A stretch of DNA of 64,000 bases, from assembly GCA_034440635.1 (NCBI GenBank), contig JAOTON010001917.1, positions 124,001-188,000 on the forward strand, given 5' to 3'. The position numbers and the translations under genes are program-made. The number at the start of each line of letters is the position of its first letter. Positions within the stretch are counted from its first letter, which is position 1. Shown here piece by piece: positions 46,991-58,725 of the stretch. The notes beneath the pieces were generated by a model that ran no database searches, was not told the DNA's origin, and saw only the letters and a list, made by a program, of their open reading frames with translations. The DNA is from Lepas anatifera. Taxonomy: Eukaryota > Arthropoda > Thecostraca > Lepadidae.

Positions 46991-47559
46991 TTTAACTGGG
47001 GGCCATTTGCCCCCCCAGTCGGCCGAAATGCCCCCAGTGTCCGGAAATTGGCCCCCAGTGAAATAGACAAATGACTTAAAATTGACCAAATGCAGACTCG
47101 CCTAACGAAAAAAGACGGAACGCCACCCGATAATTATAACTTTGCTCTATTTCTGGTCCCAAATTGGCAATCCACAAAATTGTGTTAAAAGATTTCCACC
47201 CTTGGCTGTCTACTCCATTGTGCGAAGACGACACGAAGCGTGTAGTTACGGGAAATCCCGGCAAAGCAGCCTCAGCATCAACTAATCACAACGCTGGAGA
47301 AGAACGCTGGCCTACAACCAATCAAACATCCTGTTCTATTCGACCGGAAGCCCACATCCCAGCCAGTACCGTGACTTTGCATGATGCTCTTATTTCACAC
47401 GCAGTCAGTTGTCAGCGCTAAGAGCTCGTTCGTGGATTACACGGGACGCGGTGTAGTCAAAGTGCGTAAGACTGGTTGCTGGTGTGGCGGTATGAAGTGC
47501 TTAGCCTTTTTTATTTATTATTTTGGTGGTAGCATACATAAGCGCCGCCACCAGCAAAA

Positions 47560-47740
47560 AAGTGAGGGAGCCAGCCAAACTTCAATCTGGTGCTGACAGC
47601 AAACTTTCCACGTTAGTACCAAAAACTTTTCGAATTTGGGCTCCACGTTGCCTTCCGCAGCGGCTGGTTGTGCAAATTTCTGGTTTACTCCCATTTTGGC
47701 TGAGAGCAGGAAATTGTTGGTCAAAAAGTGGGGGGGAGGG
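47560..47740 (+). repeat. Interspersed repeat I, copy 3
   Basis: Contains cttcaatctggtgctgacag, ccacgttagtaccaaaaac, cgaatttgggctccacgttg, ccttccgcagcggctggttg and cattttggctgagagcagg. Closest to 20,850-21,030. One frame encodes FRIWAPRCLPQRLVVQ uninterrupted. Confidence 0.6.
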
Positions 47741-50700
47741 TGATTGATGATCCCAAAAATGTTCTGGTTATGTGGATAAAATCATTCGATGGCCACACGG
47801 GGTTGGAAGGGCACCCCTGGCTTCCTGTTAGATGGGTAATGTGCTAAAAATATTGTGTCAAGTCAATATCAAACGGTCAACAATTAGTTTTGAACAGTGA
47901 TACAAGTCGCTTTTTCTGTGGTTTTATAACTATCGCTAGGGTCGTTTTACCCTCAAATCTGGCTTTTGTGGTGTTTATTTGGCTATTTAAGTGGGGATAA
48001 AATTTTGAACCTTGTTTGCCCTTTTTCTAACTCGGTTTGACCTTTTCCGCTGAAAGAACTTGCAGCCCTGGGCCGCATCTAGAATCTTTAGACTTGGAAT
48101 AACTAAAAATTGAGAAACATTTTTTTAACACTATCGCGTCTAAGTTTTATTAAACCCCCTCAAAATGGGGTTTTGACCCCTTCAAGACACTATAATGGCC
48201 AGCACAAGAAATGCCCCCCACTGACTTTTCCTTAAAAAATGCGCTGTTTGCTGCCCTCACTTCTTTGCCAATGGCGACGATTGTGGCTCAAAAGGGATTA
48301 TCGGGACCGATTCTGAACCCTGACTTGTGTTCTGTTGGCGCATCTGAAACAAATTTACACTGAATATTCTTCAATAACAGCGCACATTAAGCTCACACAG
48401 TCTGGCTTCTTCCCTACCAGTCGGGAAGCCTCTGCTCTCGTTGCGGTTTGATAACTGAATGACAGGGAAGATGGTGCGTAACACGATATGCGTGAAGTAT
48501 GTTATGCCATTGTAAGCTTGGTGTACTGTGGTACGACCGAACAAGGATAAAGGAAACAAAAATCGTCCGAGCACCTTCAATGTGAGCTGGGTCAACTCGC
48601 GTTTTGAGTTGAACCTGAGCAAAGGCATGGCCGGTCAGAATGATATAACCAAAGACCCAGTGTGACGCCGTGGTTTGAGGGGCACCGATGAGATTTGAAC
48701 CGGCGTGACGATTGGAGTCCTGTCAACACCTTCGAGTTGAATGTCACCTAGGACCTCAGCGCTGAGGGTTTCTGTGATGTTTATTCCGTCTCGTCGAGAA
48801 CGGAATCTTGGACGGTCGGATGGTGAGAGGTCCGAGGGTGATAGGTCAGTCGTGCGGCTTCGGTTCAGGACGGGGGGGGGGGGGCGGCTGGGGCCTGCGG
48901 AGATAGAATCGGTCGTCGCAGTGACAGAAGAACGGCTGCGCTGTCGGCCTCCGGGTCGAGAGCCGTACGATCGGCTTGCGGATCGGGAAAGACTCCGAGG
49001 CTGATAATACCGTTGTGAGGTGCGGCTGCGGGTAGTCGTAGGGGTGAGGCGCCCGTAGCTGTAAGAGGCTGGGGGTGTCAGTGTGGATCACTTGACGGTC
49101 AAAGTAATAGTTACGCCAGACGTTGATTGATGGCAGTGGAAGCAGCGGAGTTGGTTTGGAGGTCTGGGGCGTGCCTGAGCATGGGAGAACTTCAGGGCCG
49201 CTAAAGTAGCACTGATGTCGGCGAGAGGGTAGGAGTCGTCGACGTCTTTGGATGGAGTAGTTCCTGGGAGCTACAGACAGAAGCCAAAGCCTCTTTGATG
49301 CTCCTCGGAGTTGGTCTAATAGGCGCGGCCACGAGTGAGGTTGGAGTGCTGGATTGGACCAGCTTGCAGCACCTAGAGTCGCGCAGACCGTTAATTAATT
49401 GTGGTGCAAGGGTCTGGTCTTGGATCATGTTATTTCCCTGGTCGGTGTGCTATTCTGTCAAATGTTTTCTAGTGCCGGGAGTCTGCCGGCGCATAATGAT
49501 TCAGTTTGATCCGTGTGCTTTACGCACGCTGGAAGATCTCGGAGGTGGAGAGCATGGCTTGGGAATCCTTGGTGAACAGGATGGTACTTGTAAGCAGGTT
49601 GTGAGTTGTACTGAGATTAGCAAAAATAACAGCACGGAAGCAGGTACTGCTGCAAGCACTATTGATACACTGAACGGCATCAAAATAAATTATTTTGGAA
49701 ACTAGTCCCGTCCGGTCTCGTCCAGAAAAGGCCTGTCGGTCCAAACTTTCCACAGTTTCGATTGGTTATTCTAGAACTGGCTTATTTTTCTAGAGATAAT
49801 GCACAAAACAAACCCTTCGAAGACCCTCCGAATGCCATAAAGAGTAAAAGTCATATGACACAAACTTGGTTTCCACATGATCTGGTCAGTTGTCATACCT
49901 GCAAAAACCGCATTTCAGGTGATGCAAAATATATAAATGTTACCATCCTTGCCGTAAAAGTTGTGGCCCACGTCCAGCCACGGCATAGCTCACCTCTTGC
50001 CCAAGGACCTGAAAGTTACTGTTTCAACCACCTTGGATTATCCGAAAATCAGAGGCCCTATTGCTGTCCGTCAGTTGCTTTCTTGTCCGTTTCCTACAAT
50101 CATCACATTTAAAGCAAATTAGAGCTGTCATGACGGCTCTATGGATGTCTCCTTCATAGGCGTCCCGCTCTCGACCAGGCTGTAACTGTCCACAACGGAA
50201 ACTGAGCTATGTGACCTTGGCTGCCGGTGCGTCCTAACTCCCTTCCCCCTCAAAGGAACCTGACGTCACTGTTGAATTCAAAACTTTAAGTGTTGTCATG
50301 AAGATTTGGTTGGATTGGTTTTTAGCGCGATCCGCGTTTGTGAGTCTCACTACTTTTGTTTTAACTTAAATTTGTTGAGACAAAAACACCACTGGTGACT
50401 CTTGGGAACATTGGTACTTCTCCTTACACTTTTGCAGCCGAAGTATACTACATCTGGATTTTCTTTGTGTTGGAACGTTGTTTACTATGTTACTTTGGTT
50501 TTCGCTTTTCTGTTACTCTTTTCGCTGGTTTTTACTCTTTATCAAGTGCTAAGCTACCAAAAGCAATCTGCTCAAAAGCTTGCCTCTGTGCCGCTCATAC
50601 CAATTCCGGGCTGTAGAAACGGCTACAGCCTCGCGGAGCCTCGTCACTTTCCGTCTTACCACGGCAGGGTCCTGAAATCGCTTTTCACGCAAGGTGGAGA

Positions 50701-51217
50701 GTGCGGCCAAAATCCCCCGCCTTCTCAACATGTCCATTTTTGTCGTTTAGTATTTCCAGCCTTACAAGTCCATCACAGCCTTTTTCCTGGACCTGTTCAT
50801 TGCTTCTTACCAAACCAATGCTTTTTTGGATAATACTTTGCTTTAGGACTGTATTTATATGCCTTTATAATACAAGCAACAACTACCACCAGCTTTTTTT
50901 GTTTTGACTGACAGTAGATGGAAATATCTCCTGTAGAAAGGCATTGAAGAATCATCATTGTGCTACCTCCTAGTGAAAGGAAAACATTCTGATGCTCCGC
51001 AATTGTAGGTGCCTCATTAGGGTCGTTCAAAAAAGCATTTTTTCTTTTCAGACTCGAACCCACTTGTTCCCGTTATGCATTCAATTCTAATTTCGATGAG
51101 CAACATTCCAAGCATCTACGACAACGGGAAAGATCGCCTCAAAACGGTTAAAGATTTCATGTTTCAGCCGCAATTGGCCGCCCGGCGTTGCAGTCTCCCC
51201 TTGTTAAATTGGGATGA

Positions 51218-51258
51218 AAGGGGTGCATAAGGGATGAAAGGGGTGCATAACCTACCAG
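51218..51258 (+). repeat. 20-bp tandem duplication in the left arm
   Basis: GGGATGAAAGGGGTGCATAA occurs twice in a row. The right arm has only one counterpart (ttatgcaccccgttcatccc), so the duplication arose after the arms were fixed. Confidence 0.85.
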
Positions 51259-52374
51259 TAAAGACAGCGTGGCTTGTGCGTGCGTATAAGAGCGGTAGAT
51301 GGGATTTAATATGCATGTATTTACTTGTTAGATGTATTTGCAGCGCAATACAAATACATGTTATTCCACAAAAGACCTGAAATTAAATGGTTCAGCACCC
51401 TAGTACTCTAAATCCCGACAGAACAGGAATGCCTTCCGGAGGCGAACCTTTCTCTGGCAACATTCGTTGGAGAACGTCGTTGGGGCAGGTGCTTCCCCTA
51501 TTCTCCTGCGAACTATTTAAGAGTTCTGATACTACTAGAAGAAGACCCTGCTGTATATTTTTACCCTTTGGATAGCTCACGAAATCTTCCACCAGCTTCA
51601 CACCACGTTCTTTGGGACCGTTCACGACAGTAAGTTCTGGAATACCTTGAAACAGGGGAAGCTATACCAGTCACCAGCTTCTCAACGGAGCCATTTCATG
51701 TCAGAATCTTTCAGATTCAGGCGCTCGAATACCAGCCAGCTTTCAGGAATGACAAATTGGCAGAGGCTTGGTACCGAGCCGAGCTCTTCATAGCCTCTGT
51801 CGGAAACTTTAGCCTACCTAACTGAAAGGTGGATGGTTTTGCTGTTTAGGCCAGGTGCTGTGTCTCTGCCTTTTACCTCCAGCATTGTGATTCTCATTTG
51901 CGAGGGAGATCATAACTTTCTGGTCACAAGTAACAGTTGCGTTTGCACATTGACTTCAGCGCCTCTACACAATACCGGAGTATTTTTATTGGAAGACCTA
52001 TCAGGCAACGTTCCTGGATCATCAGGTCCGGCTAGTGCTTTGGTTCTGGAAGACATGCCAGCTTTGTTTCCCTTTAGAAGATAATCACGAATTGCGCAAG
52101 CTTGTTTACGTGTGGCTGTCAGGAGAGGTTGTCTCCAACAAATGTCTATTTAGAAGACCCGGAGCCCACCAGCGAGCCATATTCATGGAATATAGTACAT
52201 TTATGGCATGAAGTGCGTGCTACTACTGAGTCAGATGCCGTTCATCATTCCAGAAGATACTTAAAGACTGAATATGATAATTTTTGGAGTTTAACAACGC
52301 ATTAACTGCTCAGGTCATATGGCATCAGAGGCGAGAGGGAAAGAATTAGCTTGGATTAGAGCAGGGCGCCAGAT

Positions 52375-52475
52375 TCTGCCTCTGGGTGGGCTCGAACCCA
52401 CAACACCCAGCACATACAGAATGCCATTGGTCGAGCTGAGCGCAAGCACTAACCGACTGAGTTACTCGGAGGAAG
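52375..52475 (-). mobile_element. tRNA-derived SINE head inside the Mutator-like element
   Basis: On the minus strand an A box GTAACTCAGTCGGTTAGTGC (about 52,447-52,466) and a B box GGGTTCGAGCCCA (about 52,388-52,400) lie in the order and spacing of a tRNA promoter, with a long anticodon-side insert. The T stem pairs (GTGGG with CCCAC). A downstream body with tctggcgccctgctct follows. No clean tRNA fold, so a SINE or tRNA pseudogene is likelier than a gene. Confidence 0.5.
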
Positions 52476-53069
52476 AGTTAGCGGCTTTCCTTATAAGTGG
52501 TTCTAAACCATGCATTTGGGTTCCTCCGTCGCGGATAGTTAGCTTTAGAGCTAGTTAGTTAGCTATGAGCCTCAAAGCTATCCATAAAATGCAGTGCAGT
52601 GCTTTCACTAAGTTAATATAGAAATCGCTCTAAATGTGCCGAAGTCAATTTGCCATCAGCTGTGGTATCTGTGCACAGAAAGTTATATTCTGTCCCGCTG
52701 GTGGGAACCACCATCTTGGAGGTAAGGAGCCAGTCGCACATCAATTGGCCAATACAGCAAACAATTCTCACTTGACTAGGGCAAGCTTAAGTTTCCTATA
52801 GAGACTATGAAGAGCTCGGTGAATGCTCGGTACCAAGCCTCTGCCAGCTTGTCACTCCTGACAGCTGACTGGTATTCGATTGCCTGAATCTGAAATATTC
52901 TGACCAGAAATGGCTCTGTTAACCTGGTGACTGGTATAGCTTCTCCTGTTTCAAGGTATTCCGGAACTTAATGTGGTGAACGATCCCACAGGGTGTGGTG
53001 TGAAGCTGGTGGAAGATTTCGTGAGCCATCCAAAGGATAAAAATACGCAGCAAGGTCTTCTTCTAGCAG

Positions 53070-53286
53070 TATCAGAGCTTTTTTCATCCATACACATATA
53101 TTGCCAGTATAAAAACATACATAAAGCATACACAGCTACGTAAGCTAAAACATTCCAGTCACACTCAAGAAGCACATCTGTCATCTCACAGGTGCACTCC
53201 CCTCACCCCTCTCGCTTGGCATCATCTCTTAACTCTTGGCTCTTGGCATCATCTCTTCGCTTGGCTCTCATCTCTTGACATCAGCT
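53070..53286. mobile_element. Insertion in the right arm of the Mutator-like element
   Basis: The two arms pair on both sides of this block, but the left arm lacks it: it reads straight from ttaagag to ttctgatac near 51,530. Part of it (about 53,088-53,130) resembles 58,668-58,718: tccatacac, ccagtaaaa-like and acataaagc-tacac words. The right half repeats tggcatcatctctt-type words. Confidence 0.6.
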
Positions 53287-54962
53287 CTTAAATAGTTTGC
53301 AAGAGAATAGGGAGAAGCACCTGCCCCAACGACGTTCTCCAACGAATGTTACCAGAGAAACATTCGCCTCCGGAAATCATTCCTGTGCTGTCGGGACTTA
53401 GATTACCAGGGTGCTGAACCATTTAATGTCAGGTCTTTTGTGGAATAACATGTATTTGTATTGTGCTGCAAATACATCTGACATATAAATGCCTGCAAGT
53501 TAAATCCCATCTACCGCTCTTATACGCACGCACATGCCACTCTGTCTTTACTGGTGGGTTATGCACCCCGTTCATCCCAATTTAACAAGGAGAGACTGCA
53601 ACGCCGGGCGGCCAATCGCACCTGAAACATGAAATCTTCAACCGTTTTGAGGTGATCTTTCCCGTTGTCGTAGATGTTTGGAATGTGGCTCATTCAAATC
53701 AGAATTGAATATATAATGGAAAAAGTGGGTTCGAGTCTGAAAAGTAAAACAAGTTATTTTAACGACCCTAGTACCTCATATATAGATAGGATCTCATAAC
53801 CCTGAATCTCTAACCCATTAACATAGAACTAGGAAGCTACATCATTTCTAATGTTTATATATAGAATGCATTATTTGGCCCTGATGCCATGGTAAATAAC
53901 CAACCAGATAAAATCCCTCTTCCCCTTATTTCAATATTCTCCAACTTTCCCCCATCCAAGCACCACACAGGTTATCATTATTTAATGCAATGACGTGGGG
54001 TTTAAACACTCAACCGCTCTCTGGATTATTTTGCCTCAATGTGTGAAAACCACCAGCCTATATTTGTATGTACAAGCAGTTCAGATGAAGAAAATTGCAA
54101 CCATACCCAGCCTAAAAAATCATGGGCTGCAAAAGGTACAGTCTGAGCCTTCCTCTGAACTGTGGAAAACTTTTGCAAGGTATTATGACCTCACCCAGTA
54201 CTGTACTGAGTAGGGAGGTACCTACCTATCCCCTGTAGATATTTAAGATGGGAGAAATGGTTCGATTAATCGTGAATTTCCCGAAAGGTAAGCTGCAGTA
54301 TCAGGGATAATAAATGAACTCTCAGATCTACAATATCCCTTCCAACAGCGAACTCAAATTACTTCCACGCACTCACTCAATTTCCAGTCTTCTTTCAAAT
54401 AACCATACTGACCTCAAAATTCTGTATTCTCCGCGTTGGTGATATTTGCGGCTCAAGACAGGGCTCGCCAAGGTTACCGAAGTAACTTAAAAACTCACCG
54501 CCTGCATTTGCGCACCCATTCATGACACCCGGGATCATTTCGACTCCCCAAATACGACAAAGTGACGTCATTGTTCTGAATGGACGAAATCCAGCTAAGG
54601 CCTTTTCACTGAGGCCAATTCGGTATTTGGATGTCTTTGGAATCCCATTTATCATCAATAAAAGCACCGTTGAAGGCAATCGAACGCTAGAAATGCTGCT
54701 AAAGTGTGTTTAAACTTGACAAAAAAGTAACAAAAAGAAAAATAAATCCGTGTTTTACGAAATATATTGAAAGGTGGAATCGGCCTCACTTAAAGTGGAT
54801 ATTTTTACCGAAATCACGATATAGTTCCGGTGGTTTGACAATTTTATTAAAGCTCTTAAGCCGCATAGTAGAAATACCTATAAACTGTTAATTAATTTTT
54901 ATTGAATAAAAATGTATTCCTTTCCAACTTTTGTTCCTAAAAATAATATATGTCCTAACTTA

Positions 54963-55792
54963 TTAACACGCGCATTGACGGGGGCACCCACCCCCTCAGG
55001 TTTTTCGGAGATAGCAGAAAAACGGCGGCGTGTAGCTTCGCCGTACTTGGTATACCTTTTCCCTCATCATTTTTACAACTTTTGTGAAAATTTTAAGGTT
55101 AGGTCATCTCAGGTCAGGTCACCAGTACAGGTCAAGTGACCTGACCTCAAACATTTTTTAAGATAGCATAATTCGGAATTGGGTAAAATTACCCGATTGA
55201 AACTCATATCACATAATGGACCCACCGAGTTCTCTAAAATATGTTCCGGTATTTTTGATGTCGATGACCTAAGGTCAGGTGCGAGCCATGACCTCTGAAT
55301 TGGAAATACATGGAAAAAATAGTTTTTACCGAATAAATCAGTAACGGATGGTGATAGAGCGTTTATTTTAGCTGCATTAGACTCGCCTTTGCAAATGCAT
55401 TTTTTATAATGTGACCTTGACCTGATCTCAGGTCAGGTCAAATCCTTGATTTAACCTAGTGAGGTCAAATTATATATCACTCGATTCGGCTTTCTGCGAG
55501 GATTCATACAGTTTAAGTCGTTTTGCTCTATATTTACTTGTTCAGATGTAATGGCCGAAAACCTTAATTTACATGTTATCTTTATGACGGCATATTATGA
55601 CTTCTCGTGACCTTGAATGTGACCTGACAAAAAATGGTTCAAATGTTTTCGATGGAGAAGTGGATGGGCCACCCAACACCGTTTACCGTTTTTCGCTACC
55701 TACCGTGGTTCTCGAGATCTTGGGGGGGGCGGGTACCCGCCTCCCCCCGTCAAAGCGAATGTGGCTCAGACCCCCGTCATTGCGCGTGTTAA
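54963..55792. mobile_element. TTAA-bounded element, family A, copy 3 (830 bp)
   Basis: Ends TTAACACGCGCATTGACGGG and CCCCGTCATTGCGCGTGTTAA-type inverted partner, with TTAA at 54,963 and 55,789. The internal order is the same as copy 2, with high similarity throughout. The best-preserved terminal inverted repeats of the family (about 22 bases). Non-coding. Confidence 0.9.
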
Positions 55793-56949
55793 TCAATGTC
55801 ACCAACATGAAAAAACAGTTCAAAAATCGGGGTTGACTTTGGCAGCCTCTCTTGAAATTATAAGATTACTTTCACATTATTGGTGGTCTTGATAGGAATG
55901 TACGTTTCATTTTGACCCTTTCAAATGCGACTTGTATTCTATTCTAATGCGAATAATTGCCGAAAATTAAAAGTGGACGAAAACGAATGCGCCTCGATCC
56001 AATCGGCCTCACTGAGCAAGTACCCACGTGAAGCCTTTCCTTCGCCTGAAAATCTGGAAGCAGCTAATCCCAAGGCAAAAAGTATGCGCCATCTTTTGTA
56101 TTTGAAAGTGCCAGAAACTTCTGGGACTTGACAAAATTTGTTATACCTCCAGAAAACCTTTTTGCCTCACTTTTCCCATGTCACCGTTGGCGTTTTTCTG
56201 TGGGTTTTATGTTTCAGTTTGTGGCAGGCCGGGATTGTTTTGTTTTGTACGAGGTTATTGGTTATTATGTTGTTATCGTTGTTGTTGTGTATGTGGGAGT
56301 AGTATTGGCGTTTGGGATGGGCGAGAGGACGTAATCAGGCAAGATATTACATTACTGCTGGTTGGAGATTATACTAGTATGGTTTGGGTGTTCACTGTCA
56401 TAATTTTGATGCATATTATACCGGTTTCATGCCCGAGAGTCCTCTGTCAAGTGAGGCCAAAACCAGTCCCTGGTGAGCCCTAAATAAATCTGAAAAAGAT
56501 ACGTTTTCCTCTTAAAATTGTGAATTTCAGAACACTGTACTACGGCGTCCGCCGATGTTATCCGACGGCCCCGGTCGCCGCCTTAAGTTTGCGCAGATGG
56601 ATGATATGGGAAAATTCATAGATGGACAGCCTTCATCACATGATTTGGTCCATTTATATTACCATTGTAAATATTAAAGGAAAATGGTCAATATTACGAG
56701 GTCGCATAAAATCGGCAATATTTTTGTTTTATAGTGAAAGTAGTATTTTTACCTTCTTACGCCGTTAAGATAAGCTTATAATATAGCATTTCGTTTTAAT
56801 TTTCTTGACGGGAGGAATCGAGTGGTGCTTGACTCATTGCCTTCCGGTTTTAGCATAATATATATTTACACCCAAAAGTTCATGTGTTGGCTTACACCTG
56901 ACGTATTGCAATGTTCAGATGAAAGTTGTGCCCTAACAGCGTCCTGCCA

Positions 56950-57110
56950 CCCCGGTAGCTCCGTTGGTGGAGCGTTGGGCTTCGGTCCGCTGCTCAGGAA
57001 CATGTAGTGGCAATGCATGTGCTGAATTGGGATCGATTCCCCTAAGACGCTCCGGCGCTCAATATTTACGTAGCCGAAGTAGGTCGGCTGACCCTATTTC
57101 GGCTTCGTAA
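56950..57110 (+). mobile_element. tRNA-derived SINE
   Basis: A box GGTAGCTCCGTTGGTGGAGC (56,954), with a pairing D stem, and B box GGATCGATTCCCC (57,030), about 75 bases apart. A body hairpin follows: gtagccgaagtaggtc against gaccctatttcggcttcg (57,071-57,106). The promoter boxes, body and AT-rich surroundings suggest a SINE rather than a tRNA gene. Confidence 0.5.
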
Positions 57111-58659
57111 ATGCTGGTGAAAGCGTGGCCTGAGCGGGGCGGCCGTCCCTGTGCTTTGTGTGACAGTAAACTTTGGCTTCTAAATTAACCCTTCATTGCG
57201 GGTGTTGCTTGTTCGGATGGGGGGGGGGGCTCGGGCTCTCCATGACAAGTCCCTGGATGACTTTAGTGAGGCTCCGTCTCCATACATCGAACTTGCAGCA
57301 ACTTGGACTCAAATTACATAAACAAGGGAAGTGCAAGTTTGAAAGTGGAGCTTTTGGCACCAGAGCGCCCAATTGGCAAAGAAGATTTATTAACTAGCGA
57401 CAAAAACACTATTCGAAGTAAACGGTTCATTCATAAGTGACACTCGTGGTTGTATAAACAGGAAACCGGATCGCATTTACTTCGCTCAAACATTCACGAA
57501 TAGGGCCGGACGAGGATCCTTCAGGGTCTGGTGAAACCATGAGAATCTATGCATGTATATCGGCCCATTCTAAAATAACTATTTTAGAGATGCTTTTGGA
57601 GATTCAGTGCGTTCTTGTTCTCTCTTGATGGTCCTCAGACGTATTTTCCTGCGTTTTATTTGTGTGGGGGACGCCTTTTCATCTCGGTCCATGGACCACG
57701 GGCAGGCCCCTTAGGAATATATATGGGTGTAAAAAACAACTTAGCCGGTATATTCGTGGGGAAGCTTTTTGAATATGGTTATAGCTAATTTTGGTAAAAG
57801 CTATGGTAAAATTATGGTAAAAGCTAATTTTGAAATATGGTTATACACTAGAGGTGGGAGTTTCGGGCAATTTTGCAGGCCCAGGCCCGGTCTACTGCTG
57901 ATTTTAGAAGCCTGTCACAAGCCCGGTTTGTGGAAGAAATGGCTTATCAAGCCCGGGATGGCTCGGTATCATGGAAAAAACCATAAACGACGATATACAG
58001 CATTTATTTACATAAAAGCTGTTTCAAATACATGTTTTAAGCCAATTTATCCTGGAAAAAGTTTTGGTTTCACCCAAAACCACATTAAAAAGGTGCAAGC
58101 AGCATCAGTAGTCAGCTATCTTAATAATTCAGCAGAAAATGATACTGAAAAATACAGCATGAAACATAACTTGCTTATGATGCAAGCCGACTTCAGGTAA
58201 TGACCAGCATCACCGTATAAAAACACAGGGCATTCTAGGTATGCACATAGCAGCTATAAGAATCAGGATGAAATAAGTCTGGCTCTACCCAGATCACGGC
58301 AGGCCATCCAGAGAGCAGGATGAACATGAAGAGCATTAAGGGTGAAATGTTGCCCGAAGTCCTCTGGCAGGCAATACGTGTCCCTAAAAAATTGATACAT
58401 TATCGTTGATGTCTATTTTGCCTGTTATGCAACCAAACGAAGCTTCATTTTGGTTACATTCTGTAACGATTCGGCGAAGACAATACACTCTGGCTAATGG
58501 CGGATGCAACCATGGGTCTCGATTATCACGAGGATAATCATTGTTTGTGGCCTTGGTGTGGCCCCATCAATGGTCATTGGTGGTGTGGTGACACACCAAC
58601 CACCGACGTTATACAGTGTCGTCAATATGCACACGAATAAGAGTGCTACAAAAAAATAC

Positions 58660-58725
58660 AGCCTTATTGCGTCCATACACGACATACTTCCAGTAAAACG
58701 GTACATAAAGCGTACATGTAGCAGC
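58660..58725. repeat. Short repeat shared with 53,088-53,130
   Basis: tccatacacgacatacttcc, agtaaaacggtacataaagc and gtacatgtagc match, with substitutions, the inserted block in the right arm of the Mutator-like element. Part of an unnamed interspersed repeat. Confidence 0.4.

Larger units (their letters stand above)
51018..53770. mobile_element. Mutator-like element with long terminal inverted repeats (2,753 bp)
   Basis: The ends are TAGGGTCGTT and AACGACCCTA. Inverted arms extend from 51,018 to about 51,830 on the left and about 52,785 to 53,770 on the right; shared landmarks include ttcagactcgaacccactt, cgacaacgggaaagatc, aagagcggtagatgggattt, gttggggcaggtgcttc, ggtaccgagcatt-type words and tgaagagctcgg. 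The flanking 9-mers GTGCCTCAT (51,009-51,017) and GTACCTCAT (53,771-53,779) differ at one base. Long arms with a 9-bp duplication fit Mutator/MULE. The left arm has a 20-bp duplication (gggatgaaaggggtgcataa). The right arm carries an insertion of about 215 bp (53,070-53,286). The interior has no transposase, only a tRNA-like SINE head. Confidence 0.85.

Noticed and set aside
48741..49091. Possible GC-rich coding exon
   Set aside because: The frames on both strands are low-complexity (Arg/Gly or Pro-rich) around a 12-G run. No domain pattern or splice sites convinced me.
52375..52475. Functional tRNA gene on the minus strand
   Set aside because: The A and B boxes are good but the acceptor and anticodon stems do not form, and the anticodon side is too long. 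A SINE head or pseudogene fits better.
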